Assembly (NCBI RefSeq): GCF_018446385.1
Contig: NC_055992.1
Span: 15,904,877-15,968,876 of the forward strand
From: Zingiber officinale
Lineage: Eukaryota > Streptophyta > Magnoliopsida > Zingiberales > Zingiberaceae
Direction: 5' to 3'
DNA: 64,000 nt
In this document: one piece after another, positions 1 to 11,619 of the stretch
How the letters are laid out: every line of letters begins with the position of its first letter
Numbering within the stretch: position 1 is the first letter of the stretch
Translations under genes and position numbers: made by a program
Notes under the pieces: generated by a model
Told to the model about the DNA's origin: nothing
The model's input: the letters and a program-made list of their open reading frames with translations, nothing else
Databases searched by the model: none

Positions 1-941
1 GTTAAGTTAAATATTTTTTAGTTAAATATTTTCTCGTTAAAGTTTTTTAATTACTCTCAAAATTAAATATCCTTTTAATTTAAAGTATTTTTTTTAATTT
101 TCAAGGTTCAATTTTTTCTTTCTTTAAAACAAGGTCAAAGTATTTTTGAAAAAGAAAGTTTAAATATTTATATATGAAAAAATACATTTTTAACTAAGTT
201 TTTATAAACTTAACTAAGCCTTTTAAGAAAATTTTTCAAAAGCTAAGTATTTAATTAATTTTTTTAAGAAAATATTTCAAAAGCTAAGTATTTAATTTTT
301 TTTTCAAAAGCTAAGTATTTAAATTTTTCAAAAGCTAAGTATTTAATGTTTTTTTTGAAAACCTTTCAAAAGCTAAGTATTTAGTTAAATATTTTAAGAA
401 AATCCTTTTAAAAGTTAAGCTAAATTTTTTTTGAAATCCTTTCAAAAGCTAAAGTGTTTAGTTAAATTTTTTAAGGGTTTTTATCAAAATCTTTTTAAAG
501 ATAGCTGCTTAAGTTCTAAAGTTGTTAAAAGTTTTATAAAATCTTTTTAAAACTAATTAAGTACTTAAAGTTTTTATAAAGTTTTAGCTAAATACTTAAC
601 TTAGTGTTTTAAATGCCTTTCAAAACTAAATTTATTTAATTAAGGGGGAGTTTAGTGTTATAATTATGAAAGAGATTAGAATTTTTAACTATTTTTACAT
701 ATTAATTTTTTCCTCTAAACTCAGTATCTCTTTAATTATGTCAAAGGGGGAGAGAAATGTTAAAATTAAGTTAAACATATAACTTTTAATTAAGGGTCGG
801 GGGAGCATAAAGGAGATTTTTTAAATATGTCAAATTATTTTAAGTTCTTTTAACTGTTTCACTTATGCTCAAGTACTTTACATTATTGTTATATCTTACT
901 TAACTTTGAACCAAGTTACCATAATTAAAAAGGCGGGAGAT
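1..941 (+). mobile_element. Sirevirus-like Copia element, 3' internal region (fragment)
   Basis: This AT-rich stretch has no credible coding frame. It repeats short motifs of the form AAAAGCTAAGTATTTA and ends in purine-rich blocks, the last being a polypurine tract at about 928-941. The same order of motifs precedes the 3' LTR of the complete element at 19500-29785 (compare 27.5-28.36 kb), so I read this as the 3' untranslated part of a related Copia element whose body lies left of the window. The purine blocks near 640, 745 and 800 match blocks near 28110, 28180 and 28230 in that copy. The family assignment is inferred from the paired LTR, not from protein. Confidence 0.7.
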
Positions 942-2012
942 TATTGGTGCAGGAAGTACCAGAAGATCGAACCTAAGTTTTGATTATGACAAAGAGTCCA
1001 AAGTTAAGGTTACTTGTTGTCTAACAAGTGTGATTGAGCCTGCAGAAAAGTTCTAGTGGATTCTAGGTAGATGGAAAGTCTAGGGGGAGGTAACCCTAGG
1101 TCCCGGTGGGTGGTAACCCTAGGTTATGAAAAATTCTAACTGCAGTTAGGCAAACCGAAGTCTTGGTGAGTCTAGCACTTTGGGTGAAATCCTAGAGTCG
1201 GGGACTCTAGATGAAAATCCTGGTGGTCAAGGACCAGGTGGAAGTCTGGACGGGTTGTGGAGTAAACGTTCAACATAAAGACTTAAAGTCTCAGATGCTG
1301 AGCAAAAGTCCAGACGGTCTGGAGGACCGATCTGGAAAAAGGTAAACTCTCCTAAGAGGTGTAGGTGAAGACATGTTTCCCGAAGAGGGAACAGTAGGCG
1401 TCGATTCGACCTAGAGTTTCTGCAAACTCAAAGTTAGAACCGGACAGTCGGGAGCTGTCAAATTCATATTATATATATTGTTTACTACCTAGACTAACTT
1501 TGTTTTGCAGAAAATAGGATGATGAAAAAGTTGGTCCGGGCACTCAGAGTTGGTCCGGGCCCCTGGACCAGGCTCACCCCAGGCGGGTCGTAGGTGCCCA
1601 AGCAGTTTGGGCGCCCGGACTCGGTCCACGCACCTGGACCTGAAAAATGATCCATAAGCTAATGTGGAGCGCGCCGATTGACCGAGCAACGTGGTCCAAG
1701 CGCCCAGCGGGGTTCCAGGCGCCCGGAATAACCTATATAAGCAGCATTTGACCATGGGCTAAAATAACAATATTTTGAACAACTTTTGCTCTTGTGCACT
1801 ACTCAGAAAACACTTCCACAACACCCAAAAGCTCCGACAATGATTCTACTGAAGATTTCATCCTACAAAGTTGTCAGTATTCTAATTTTCAAATTACTTG
1901 TAATCAATTAAGACTGTACTTGTACTTTTATCGATTGATTCTCGATTGCCCATCAAAAGTACTCTCACGTGCGAGCCTTGGAGTAGGAGTCGTCACAAGT
2001 TCCGAACCAAGT
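942..2012 (+). mobile_element. Sirevirus-like 3' LTR, truncated
   Basis: The LTR starts at 942 as TATTGGTGCAG; relatives at 19500 and 28361 begin TGTTAGTGCAG and TGTTGGTGCAG, so the terminal TG has become TA. It shares with them the AACCTAAGTTTTGATTATG block, the CCCTAGG-rich segment, GGCGCC-type motifs, a TATA box (TATATAAG, 1734-1741) and the GCCTTGGAGTAGGAGTCG block near the end. Similarity stops near 2012, before the expected terminal CTCTAGCG...CAACA segment, so the 3' edge was lost to a deletion or later rearrangement. Confidence 0.75.
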
Positions 2013-4200
2013 AACTCCTTGTGGAACCCAAATTTTTTTTCATGTCACTATTCATGTGAATACTGACTCGGATAAAAATGAAATTTAAGTTACATCACAT
2101 CATGAAATTAATGCCAAGGAATTAAATATTTTATAAGATAAAACATCGAATCAATAAATATCAAATTTAAAAGACGAAATAGTCAAAACTTGAAATAATG
2201 TGACCACCCATAAGAATATTTTTCATCATCCCAAACAATTTAAAGTATCTTTCCGTGACTTAAATAATTTCAACATTATTATTATTATTTTTAATCCTCC
2301 CTCAACACCTCCATATAAATTCATGCGGAACACGTAAAGGTTATTGGGTCAAGTGCTTTTGCTGTAATGCAATTCGCTCAAGAATCTTGCCCCTCAGCCT
2401 CTAACTCATGCTCACCTGCAGCAATCAACCATAGTGAGTCTAAAGACTCAACAAGTACAAAATTCGTAAATAACAAGTACTAAATATACAAACACGTGCA
2501 AATTTAATCTAAGTGCACTCAAGTAAATGTTCATGAACAAAAAGGAATGAATGGACTTGCTCAAATAATTTTATTTAGAAATCAGCTGCCGGACTATGCC
2601 TACTGAACCTCAAGTCGCTTGATCAAGCTCCAACCATAGTACTAGGCTGGTATGACATCCCAGTCCTTATCTGGAATCCATACCCGTCAAGTGCAGGGCC
2701 CCTTGGTGCTTATTCGAAGTCCACTACGCGTCGATTTGATATGGCCAACCGAGACGTCTCTCGGCCCCATATCCGTCAAAAAGAAACCACAATCAAATCA
2801 CCTCATTCAAAATATTTTCCTTGCCTCAAACCTCAGAACTCTTTTCTTGCCTCAAAAAATTTCTTCTTTTCTTTCGCTCAAAAAAATTCATGCAAATTCA
2901 TAAATGTAAAAATTGAAATAACTACAAGGACATCATAAAATATGCCTAAAAATATCAAAATAATCATTTCAAGTCAATAAGCTACACCTAGGAATTCAAA
3001 ACTAGACTTGCTCAAATCTGCCCTGACGAGACATAGTTTGAGCGGTCTGACCGTAAAATTGATAACTAATTCATTACTAATCCAAATTGCTCCCCATTTG
3101 AACCCACACGACCCCTAGCTCGAAGGGCTATGTTCTGGACTTGATCCTAACTGTACATACCCATGAGAATAGCCTGTGCGACTCAAACAAACCCACTAGT
3201 CATGCACAGGTAGTAAACCAGCGCATGTTTTGACCCTAAAATTCATAGCTTATTCACTTCTAATCCAAATCGCTCCCTGTTTGAACCCACGCGACCTTAG
3301 CTCGATGGGATATCTTCTAGACTTGACCCTAACTATACAGACCCATGAGAACAACCTGTATGACTCAAACAAACCCACTAGTCATACACAGGCAACAAAC
3401 TAGTGCATGTTCTAACTATAAAATTCATAACTTATTCACTTCTAATCCAAATCACTCCCCGTTTGAACCCACACGATCTTAACTTGATGGGCTATCTTCT
3501 ATGCTTGACCCTACAATCAGATCCAAGCCCTAGACTAGGACACCACGTGACCAACCCCAAAGTTCTTCGATCCACACCTCTCCATTTCCCTAGTCTCCAT
3601 TTGACCAACACCATTCGGCCAGCAACCCTTCCCTTCAAACTGGCATATTTTTGGGGACCTTAGGCAACTTTGACATGAAAGGAATATCATAAAATATCAA
3701 CTTTAACATCATATTATGACTGAAATGAAGAATGAAAACATATATCATGACATGCAATACATATGGATGAATGGTGCATCAAGAAAACTTTGTACTTGTC
3801 TTCACTTGAATAACTTACAACCACGATGTCATAAGGCGGAAAAGGAAGCTGGGGAACACACGAACACCACTGAATCTCTCAATTCGGAGTTTGAAAATTG
3901 AAGGAGAAAGCTTGGTAGCCAAGGGTTCTAGAGTTGCCCCCCTTTTTTTTTGAAATGGGTTGATTTTGTGTACATCCATGATATGGCCAATCAATTAGAT
4001 TTATATATACGCACTAATTGGTGAAATTAACTCTAAAATATTTTAAATTTTCCCTCACTACTTTTTAAAATTTCCTAAGGTAAGAAAAGTAAGCTCAAGA
4101 ATACATTTTATAAAAATAGTCCTTACCTTGGTGTTCTCGTCCTCTCCTTTCGAGCCTCATGTAATCAAAACTAAAATTCTAAAAGAACTCGTCATTAAAT
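2013..4200 (-). mobile_element. Degenerate Ty3/gypsy LTR-like region, no gene
   Basis: I find no gene here; open frames are short and unsupported. The texture resembles a long, old Ty3/gypsy LTR read on the minus strand: a CTCACCTGCAG motif near 2411, a GTGAGTCTAAAGACTCAACA motif near 2434, and a splice-donor-like GTTGTAAGTTATTC (minus) near 3815, as in the long LTRs elsewhere in the window. I could not place either end or a target-site duplication, so the family call is an inference. Confidence 0.35.
3055..3515. repeat. 183-bp tandem repeat, about 2.5 copies
   Basis: A unit beginning AAAATT...TCTAATCCAAAT starts at 3055, 3238 and 3420, giving periods of 183 and 182 bp. Each unit contains GTTTGAACCCAC-like, ACTCAAACAAACCCACTAGT and CTAACT-like segments in the same order. 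The third copy breaks off near 3515. No protein frame is kept across units. It looks like local duplication inside a decayed LTR. Confidence 0.85.
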
Positions 4201-4377
4201 AATTTAAATAAATCAAATAATATGATAATAATACTACTAATAACAGTAATAATAGATCATATGATTTAGTAGTGAAATTTTCTGCTTAAATCTTTTCTCT
4301 AACACAGGAAACTCCTCTACCAAGGCTACTGGTGCTCGGTGCAGGTGAGAATCCGCAACCTATTCTTGGGACAGTGC

Positions 4378-4452
4378 TTACACCTTGACATTCATAAATA
4401 GTTCATATTCTTCCGGTGTCATGGCAACGTTGATTTTACCGGCTGAATCCAT
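4378..4452 (-). pseudogene. Tat-like Ty3/gypsy gag, N-terminal remnant
   Basis: On the minus strand an ATG at 4452 opens a 24-codon frame, MDSAGKINVAMTPEEYELF..., ended by TAA at 4378-4380. Its first residues match in style the gag starts at 49331 (MEDSGRINV) and 63785 (MEEAGKSNLL), and it follows a primer-site-like motif at the same short distance. I therefore call it the start of a Tat-like gag that is broken after 24 residues. Nothing further of this gag is recognisable to the left. Confidence 0.55.
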
Positions 4453-4478
4453 CTTTATGTTTCGAACGGGTGAATGTG

Positions 4479-4498
4479 TTCCAACAGATGACGTCAAA
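4479..4498 (-). promoter_or_regulatory. Tat-type primer binding site, degenerate
   Basis: Read on the minus strand this is TTGACGTCATCTGTTGGAA, preceded by GATCAAAT. The two better-kept Tat-like elements have GATCAAAT followed by TTGGCGTCGTCTGTGGGAA at 49285 and 63741. The match with a few transitions supports a decayed minus-strand priming site just upstream of the gag remnant. Confidence 0.55.
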
Positions 4499-4499
4499 T

Positions 4500-5320
4500 T
4501 TGATCTCATCTAGAAGCTAAGTAGATTAGCCGCCAGTAAGGAGGTAGAAATGTTGAAGGAAGAAGGACCTGGAGTTGAAAGCCATGAGCCTGCACACACC
4601 ACAAAAAGAGAAAATAGGAACGTTAGAGTGAGAACTAGGGAGGGGGTCCCTGGTGCAAACACTCTGATGGCTTATGTCAGGGTAGCCTCTAGCTTCCATG
4701 ATTTTTCCACCTTAATACCAACTAGCTCCCAAGCTGTTGGACCTTCTTCTCCAGTAACTGTAGCAAGTGAGCTTGTGTTTGAGCCTCTTGCAGCTTGATC
4801 AAGTCAAAAATTCAACCCGTAGACATGGAAGGCTCGGGCTTTATTGGCAACCCCGCCACGGCTTGTGACACACTCATTCCCGTCACCTAAAACTATGGAA
4901 GAGCATGGTTAATAGCATTCTATATATACAGGAGTAAAACAATCAAAACTCACCACAGTTACCTTTTGAGAGAATCTGTTCGCCAACTCCATCAATAGGC
5001 AATCCACCACTTTGTTCATCGTGCCTTTCCAGGCTTCCACTAGCAGACCCTTCCATCATACCTACCCATAGTTAGTAGAGGGATCTAAGGATGAAGCTAA
5101 GACCAGTACCCGAAGGGACGGTAGCTGAAAGCAGATGTGAAATTGGAAGCGACCTTTGGGTGGGCAAGATGACTAGAGAAGAGCCTCCGAGGGATAGACA
5201 GTGTGGATGGTCTTGAGGGCAGGGAATGCAAATACAAAAAGTCTTCGGAATCTCTAGGTTTAGTCGGGATGACTCAAGGTCGCAACTATCAAAATCAGAA
5301 TGGAATGTGGCATACCGGGG
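4500..5320 (-). mobile_element. Tat-like LTR/leader remnant and adjacent unclassified DNA
   Basis: On the minus strand this would be the end of the LTR and leader of the Tat-like element whose gag starts at 4452. No credible gene is present. The right part (5050-5320) is unclassified, ends in a purine-rich CCGGGGGAGAA and is continuous with 17901 onward once the solo LTR at 5326-17900 is removed. Confidence 0.4.
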
Positions 5321-5510
5321 GAGAATGTAACGACCCAAAATTCCTCATTTCGAGTCCTAATAGTACGTAAAAATATTTAGAAACACTTTATAAATATTCT
5401 AGAGATATTTATAAATTTTTAGAGTATTTTTATGTAATTTTTGGAGATCGTTTGGTATATTTACTAAACGAAAGAAGTTTCGACAAAAATAATATCTAAG
5501 ACGAGATTCG

Positions 5511-5574
5511 AACTGGAGACCTCCGGCCGAGACAACTCTTAAGCGAATCCGGCTGACCAAGTGCCCAAGCGGGG
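5511..5574 (-). other. tRNA-like module 1 in LTR C
   Basis: On the minus strand the module reads from CCGCTTGGGCACTTGGTC through CAGCCGGATTCGCTTAAG to GTTCGAATCTCG. TTGGTCAGCCGG resembles a tRNA A box and GTTCGAATC a B box, at about tRNA spacing. It is antisense to the LTR. No full cloverleaf is claimed. Confidence 0.45.
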
Positions 5575-6120
5575 GATGCTGATTAAAGAAGGAGCAAAAT
5601 CTATTTAAGCAGTTGTAACAACCACCCTTTCTTACTACTACTCTCTAAGGGCGACCGTTACCTAACTCCTACTCTACTTACTAGTGTCACTTATGCTATT
5701 ATTAGCGACACTTAGATTTATCACGGTTCAGAGGGATTCCCACCGAAAAATTCGGCAGAGTCTCCCCTGTACCGGTGACCAAATCCACAATACATAAAAG
5801 ATATACACAGCCACATGCGGCTGGATCACAATATTTTTCACAACCACGCATTAATAAATCATATTCTAATCAAAAACTAAACTAGCAATAAGAATTAAAC
5901 TCAAAACTCTCAGAACAAAGCATAACAAGCTACAATGCACTTCAAACTCAAGCATAAACTCATGGTTTCATAATGGAAATAAGGAAAATGAACTAGACAT
6001 AAACTCTAAATGAATAAGTCTTGCTAGTCCCCTCTGGATCCCTCCATAGTTCAGCCACCACACACATCCATCATCACCACCACCCTGTCGCCTCCCTTCA
6101 TATCTTAGCTTTTCCTTTAT

Positions 6121-7547
6121 CTGCAGTAGGAGGAAAGAAAACAAGATCTATAAGCGAAAACGCTTAGTAAGTACTAATCTATCTCACAAAACTCGAAATG
6201 CATAAATGAAATGCATAAGTACTGAAACTGAAATACTAAAACTATCTGCATATGCTCATGGTATACAGAAAATGAACTAGATACAAATCATACTCAGTAT
6301 CAAGCAGAATAACAAGAAACTAACTATGTAAACTTAGAATTAAAGAAACTAACCATTCTTATTTATTCTAAGCATGTAACTTGTTTCATTTCTTATATCC
6401 TTGTGTTAGAAATTAATCTTTTAATTCCTATCTTTTACTCACTTCTTCTTTCTTTCTTTCTTAACTTTTCTTTTCTTTCTTTCTTTCTTTACTTTTCTTT
6501 ACTTTTCTTTACTTTGGGTTTTCTTTTCTTGGGCCCAGGCCTAGTACCAACTCATGCGCGTTCCCTAATAGGTTGGGGTTGCGAGCCACCAATCCTAAAA
6601 GAGCAGACCTCGGTCTACCAGGGCCAAGACCTCGGAAATGTTTAACGACAAGCTCTTGGATGTCGGGTACTAGCCTCTTGTTTTACTTACTTGGTATCTT
6701 TCTTATTCTGATATTAAAAATGCCTTGGCATTTAATTAAGCTTTGGTGTGCTTTTAATCCTAAACCACTTCCAAAAGAAAATAGCTTCAGAAATTCTAAA
6801 ACATGATAGTAGCATGGAAGGGAAACTAATTCCAGCAACCTAAATCATGGTAACTCAACTGAAATACACAGAAATAGCATGACAACAGCATAGAATTTCT
6901 ACTCAGCAAGTTCTAAAGGAAATCATAGCATATTGTTCTGCATATTACAGTAACTAGCTTGCATATTCAAAAGGGAAACTTAGCATGTCGAATTCTAAAG
7001 AATAGCTATCATAGAATGTCCTACACAGCAAGTTCTAAAGGAAAACATAGCATATTGTTCTGCATATTACGGTAACTAGCTTGCATATTCAAAAGGGAAA
7101 CTTAGCATGTTGAATTCTAAAGAATAGCTATCATAGAATGTCTCTTAATGCAGAAATTCCAAAACATGCTAAATCCGAAATCTTATAAATCTCAAGGGAT
7201 GTCTATATGCAAACTCAGCAAAGGATCCATAACACAAAACCAACTTGGAGTTTGTCCTAAAGTTTTGGCACAGCTAAAGACCAAAAACAAGGAAACAAAC
7301 CCTTGACATAAAAATTCAGCATCCTAATGCTTTAGAGGAGGTTTGGCATAGTCACTGTGGCACAATTCAGGGGTCCGAACAGCCATCTTAAAACCCAAAT
7401 CCATTCTCCCAATTCGGCACAGCATGGAATACAATCCAGCCCTAGCATGAATCAAGTTCGGCACAAGGAAGCCCTAGAAAAAAAAAAAAACTCAACAAGA
7501 ACACCAAGCGTACGGAGCAACTCCTACCGCAGGTGAGTAGTACTTAC
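6121..7547 (-). other. Putative intron inside the LTR (element A, 3' copy)
   Basis: Read on the minus strand, a GC-rich leader ends in AAGG|GTAAGT (donor at 7547-7542), and the next acceptor-like run is TCCTCCTACTGCAG|ATAAAGG (ending at 6121). The same donor and acceptor occur at 14799/13359 in the 5' LTR, at 16076/17603 in solo LTR C, and at 22059/20366 in solo LTR D. Conservation of both sites across diverged LTRs supports a real leader intron of 1.4-1.7 kb. No transcript evidence is available here. Confidence 0.5.
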
Positions 7548-7916
7548 CCTTGATTGCTTGGACTTACAACCGAGAAGAAAGATTGCTAGGGTTTCGGGAA
7601 AAGCTTGAGATCTCGGTGATCCTTTTGTGCCCGCGTGCTCCCCTCGACAATACGACCTTAAGGAGGTGAAGAAAACCCCTCGGAAAGCTTTGGCCGGCCG
7701 CCGGAGGAAGAGCCCTAAGCCGGCTTTCTTCGTTTCCGCCGCGAGAGGAGAAGAACCGCGCCGTCGCGAGGGAGAAGGGGAGAAACAAATTTCGGGAGAA
7801 ATTGTTTTGGGTTTTGGAAAATCAAAACCTAATTACCTTTAATATATAAGGGTTTTATTCCAAACTATACTATATCCTTATTTAACTCTATTTGAGATTA
7901 ACATAAATCTCTTATC

Positions 7917-7983
7917 CCAGCTGGTCAAGCCGGTTTGGCTTGGTTTGGTCCGACCCGAGGTCGCGGGTTCGAACCTCTTCTCC
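7917..7983 (+). other. tRNA-like module in element A 3' LTR
   Basis: CAGCTGGTCAAGCCGG is followed 31 bases later by GGGTTCGAACC. These match tRNA A-box and B-box shapes at tRNA-like distance. The module is antisense to the minus-strand LTR, as in the other long LTRs, and an identical copy lies at 15168-15234. Confidence 0.5.
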
Positions 7984-8152
7984 AACACTTTTTGCTTAAA
8001 CTTCTTTGGTTTTGCAAAAATACTAAACGACCTCCAAAAATTACGTAAAAATACTCTAAAAATTCCTAAAAATCTCTAGAATATTTTAACAGTATTTTCA
8101 AACATTTTTATGGACGTTTGAAACTCAGAATAGGAAAAATTGGGTCGTTACA

Positions 8153-8163
8153 ATCCCCCATAC
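8153..8163 (-). promoter_or_regulatory. Polypurine tract, element A
   Basis: On the minus strand TATGGGGGAT sits directly before the 3' LTR start (TGTAACG at 8152). Its position and purine run fit plus-strand priming. Confidence 0.75.
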
Positions 8164-8187
8164 CTTATAAAAAGTTCGTCCTCGAAC

Positions 8188-8571
8188 TTAGAATAGCTCT
8201 GGATACTTCTGTCTCATACTGTCCTCCCGCTCCCAAGTGATTTCCTCGTGCTTCTGGTTCTGCCAGACGACCTTCACTAGTGGTACTTCTTTGTTTCTCA
8301 ATCTCTTGACTGCTCTGTCCACTATCTGTGTAGGTCTGCTCTCATAACTAAGATCCTCTTGGATCTGCACTGACTGAGGCTGAATCACTTGGCTCGGGTC
8401 ATGGAGACACTTCTTTAGCATGGAGACATGAAATACATTGTGTATTGCTGACATGTCTTGTGGTAAGTCCAGCCTGTAAGCTACTTTCCCAATCCTTTCT
8501 GTGATCAGGTAAGGTCCTACATAACGAGGACTTAATTTGCCCTTCCTGCCAAATCTCATCACTCCCTTCAT
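8188..8571 (-). pseudogene. Element A integrase C-terminus with chromodomain-like tail
   Basis: An open frame of 127 codons holds the GPY/F region (GKLSPRYVGPYLITERIG) and FHVSMLKKC, then a chromodomain-like tail (KVVWQNQKHEEITWERE...) ending at TAA 8188. In chromoviruses this tail guides insertion to certain chromatin. The piece is intact but cut off from a functional integrase core. Confidence 0.8.
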
Positions 8572-9777
8572 AGGAGCGACCTTGAGAAAAACTGAATCCC
8601 CTACTTGGAATTCAAGTGGCCTACGACGTGTGTCAGCATAACTCTCATGCGCTCTGCAGTCTCAATTCTCTGTCTGATTTTTGGATTGCTTGAGTAGTCT
8701 CATCTATCACCTGTCAATGCCCAACTCGCTTCTATCTCTTTTCTCTCCGCTTCTTGCCAGGCGTATGGGTGATCTGCATTTCGCCATATAGTGCTTCATA
8801 AGGTGCCATCTTAATGGTAGCCCGATAGCTATTGTTGTGGCGAATTCAGCTAAGCACAAATACTTGCACCAACTTCCTTTGAAATCTAGCGACAAGCTCG
8901 GCATGTCTTCTAAAACGATTCACTCGCTCTGTCATCCATCGATCTGCGGATGGAAAGTCTTGAACTTGAGTTTGGTGCCTAGTGCGTTCTGAACGCACTC
9001 CCAAAATGTGAGGTGGGCGCCCATCTATCGAAACGATAGATTTAGGGACTCCGTGAAGTCGACTACCTCTTTAACATATAGCTGGCCCTGCTCTATGGAG
9101 TGGGACACCTTGATGGCTAGGAAGTGAGCAGACTTGGTCAATCGTCTACTATTACCCATATCGCATCATATCCACTGGTGGTTCTTGGAAGACTGTTATG
9201 AAGTCCATGGAAATGTCTTCCCATTTCCATTCGGTATGGAAGAGGCTGGAGAACTCCTCCTGGTCTCTGTTTTGACTCTCTGGCGTGTCAAGCAGTCTTG
9301 ACATACTTAGCTACATCTCTTTTGAGTCCCGACCACCAAAACCTGTTTCACATCTTGGTACATCTTGGAAGAACCAGGATGCATGGAATATGGTGTACTG
9401 TGAGCTTCCTCTAAGATATTCTTTCTCGCCTCATCATTGCACGCATAATCGCGACTCGATAAAGAATTCACCGTCTGCTACTCTAAACTCGAGTTGTCTT
9501 CTTTCAGATCCCCGCCGATCCTCCGGATATCCGGATCTTCACTTTGCTTTCGTATCTCCACAAGCAATGTGGACTCTAAGGTCAATGCAGAGCTGTCCTT
9601 CGATAATTTCAAGTCCAAAATCGACAACTCCTTCTGCATGGCGGGGCTAGTGATGACAAAGACATCGGTGATGCACTAGATTTTCTGAGTGCATCCGCCA
9701 CTTTGTTAGCTTTGCCGGGTGGTAGAGAATTTCACGGTCGTAATCTTTGACCAACTCCAGCCCACACTGCCTCATGT
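8572..9777 (-). pseudogene. Element A RNase H end and integrase core, broken
   Basis: Pieces of integrase can be read in several minus-strand frames: a zinc-binding end near 9250-9370 (DCLTRQRVK, where a Cys is replaced by Arg), WKWEDISMDF near 9185-9240 (first catalytic Asp region), DRLTKSAHFLAI near 9115-9150, and the downstream core SLDFKGSWCKYLCLAEFA at about 8820-8900. Many indels separate them. The integrase would insert the DNA copy; no continuous domain survives. Confidence 0.7.
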
Positions 9778-10920
9778 TTAAGTCCTTCCGGTGAAGAAGT
9801 ACTTAAGACTGATGATCTGTGAAAATTCTACACTGGACTCCATACAAATAGTGTCGCAGAGTTTAAGTGCAAAACTACAGCTGCCATCGAGATCATGAGT
9901 AGGGTAGTTCTTCTCATAGTCTTTGAGTTGTCTGGAAGCATAAGCTATGACTTTTCCTTCTTGCATGAGTACAGCTCCTAAGCCCATCTTGGAAGCATCG
10001 CTGTAGATGTCGAAACTCTTGTCGCTTTGTGGGACAGTCAGGATGGGAGCACTGATCAATCTCTTCTTTAGCTCTTGGAAGCTCTGCTCACATTTATCTG
10101 ACCATTCGAATCTCTTGTTCTTTCTGGTGAGGGTCGTTAGTGGAGAAGCTATCCTGGAAAAATCCTCCACGAACTTCCTGTAGTACCCTGCTAGACCAAG
10201 GAAGCTTCTGATCTCTCTGACGTTCTTGGGTCTACTCCAGTTGTTGACCGCTTCCACTTTAGCTGGATCCACCTGAATGCCTTCCTTAGAAATTATGTGA
10301 CCTAAAAACGCCACCTGATTTAACCAGAACTCGCACTTGGAGAATTTAGCATAAAGCTGCTTCTGCTGAAGAGTCTGCAGTACTATCCTCAGGTGCGTGT
10401 CATGCTCCTCTGGGGTCCTTGAATAGACCAGAATGTCATCGATGAATACAATGACAAATTTGTCAAGATATTCTCTGAACACTCTGTTCATTAGGTCCAT
10501 GAAGACCGCAGGTGCATTGGTCACTCCAAATGGCATAACTACAAACTCGTAGTGTCCATATCTGGTTCTGAATGCCGTTCTGGGTATATCTCTTTCTTTC
10601 ACCTTCAGCTGATGGTACCCAGAGCGCAAGTCTATCTTTGAGAACACCGTCGCTCCTCTTAACTGATCAAATAAGTCATCGATCCTGGGAAGGGGGTACT
10701 TGTTCTTGATTGTCGCTTGATTCAAAGCTCTGTAGTCTATGCACATCCGCATTGTCCCATCTTTCTTCTTGACAAACAACACAGGAGCTCCCCAAGGTGA
10801 GTGACTAGGGCGAATGAAGCCTTTGTCAAGAACTCCTGTAGTTGCTCTTGTAACTCCTTCAGCTTTGCTGGAGATATGGAGCTTTGAATTGGACCGGTTC
10901 CAGAACCAATTCAATCTCAA
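9778..10920 (-). CDS. Element A reverse transcriptase with partial RNase H (380-codon open frame)
   Basis: This is the longest intact stretch of the element. It encodes a Ty3/gypsy reverse transcriptase, which copies element RNA into DNA in cytoplasmic particles. Visible motifs are [18 protein letters not shown] (about residues 48-65), [25 protein letters not shown], the catalytic FIDDILVYS, and FLGHIIS with the connection region after it. RNase H begins at [15 protein letters not shown], with the first catalytic Asp present. Near the C-terminus the frame slips (after YPTHDL) and the rest of RNase H is scrambled. Upstream continuity with the protease is also lost, so the fragment is not a working polyprotein. 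Confidence 0.85.
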   Translation of the reverse strand: MRLNWFWNRSNSKLHISSKAEGVTRATTGVLDKGFIRPSHSPWGAPVLFVKKKDGTMRMCIDYRALNQATIKNKYPLPRIDDLFDQLRGATVFSKIDLRSGYHQLKVKERDIPRTAFRTRYGHYEFVVMPFGVTNAPAVFMDLMNRVFREYLDKFVIVFIDDILVYSRTPEEHDTHLRIVLQTLQQKQLYAKFSKCEFWLNQVAFLGHIISKEGIQVDPAKVEAVNNWSRPKNVREIRSFLGLAGYYRKFVEDFSRIASPLTTLTRKNKRFEWSDKCEQSFQELKKRLISAPILTVPQSDKSFDIYSDASKMGLGAVLMQEGKVIAYASRQLKDYEKNYPTHDLDGSCSFALKLCDTICMESSVEFSQIISLKYFFTGRT

Positions 10921-11061
10921 ATTCCACCTCTTTGTTGGGAGGTAGTCCGGTAGCTCTTCTGGAAATTACGGATACTCGCATACTACCCGGACCTCCTCCT
11001 GCTTGGGTCCCTTCGCTCTGCTGCCTTTACTATGTATGCAGAAAGCCTGCACACCCTTTGG

Positions 11062-11517
11062 TTAACATCTGGTGTCTGTGAGAGATGAGAGGACTTTTCT
11101 TGGCACTCCTGTGAACTCAAGTTGACTCACCTTCGGACTAAAATTACTTTCTTTCTGCGGTAGTCCACCTATACTTGTTGAGGAAATCCATACCAAAATG
11201 ATATCGAAATCCTGCATGGAGAGGACTATTAGATTTACATATAGCTCTCGATCTGCAATTCTAACCAACTCTGAGCCACTGATTGGATTCCATGACTTCC
11301 CGGAAGGTAGGGTTGTCGGAACTTGAGTTCATACTTTACGAGGTACCAGTAAACTCTGGCAAAAGGTATCGATCTGAAAAGAATGGGTCGCCCAAAGGTC
11401 GAATAATGAGCTATGTCGGAAAATAACTACTTGACTGTTACGGTAGGCACTAGCGACTTCTTCTTTGGTGAGGAGAATACTCGCACCATCAAAGGGGCTG
11501 GTGGGGCTTCTAACCAT
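11062..11517 (-). pseudogene. Element A aspartic protease, broken
   Basis: Two overlapping fragments carry the pepsin-like retroviral protease region. The upstream one (11517-11329) has LFDLWATHSF where an active-site D-S/T-G triad is expected, so the catalytic signature is lost. The downstream one (11268-11062) contains ELYVNLIVLSMQDFDIIL and FTGVPRKVLS, but its middle is frameshifted. The protease would process gag-pol; this copy cannot. Confidence 0.7.
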
Positions 11518-11619
11518 CCTTGGTGATATAGGGTCCCTCGATCTGCTCCCATGTGGTGCAATGCGAGTTGGCCTCCATATTCAATGGTTGTGGGCGAGGT
11601 GCTTTGAATTTATTAGGAC

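Larger units (their letters stand above)
5614..8152 (-). mobile_element. 3' LTR of element A
   Basis: This 2539-bp LTR starts (minus strand) with TGTAACGACCC at 8152 and ends with TGGTTGTTACA at 5614. It holds one tRNA-like module (7917-7983), a TATA-like TATATATT (minus, about 7841-7849), a GC-rich transcribed-leader candidate (7560-7830), a putative intron (7547-6121), a pyrimidine-rich CTTT repeat (about 6445-6510) and the conserved block 6529-6679. It lacks a 13-14 bp stretch that the 5' copy has near 13878. Confidence 0.9.

Noticed and set aside
7564-7842. Frames of 71-74 codons in both LTRs of element A (also 14816-15094)
   Set aside because: They are identical because the LTRs are identical, lie in the GC-rich leader, and are not kept as protein in LTRs C or D.
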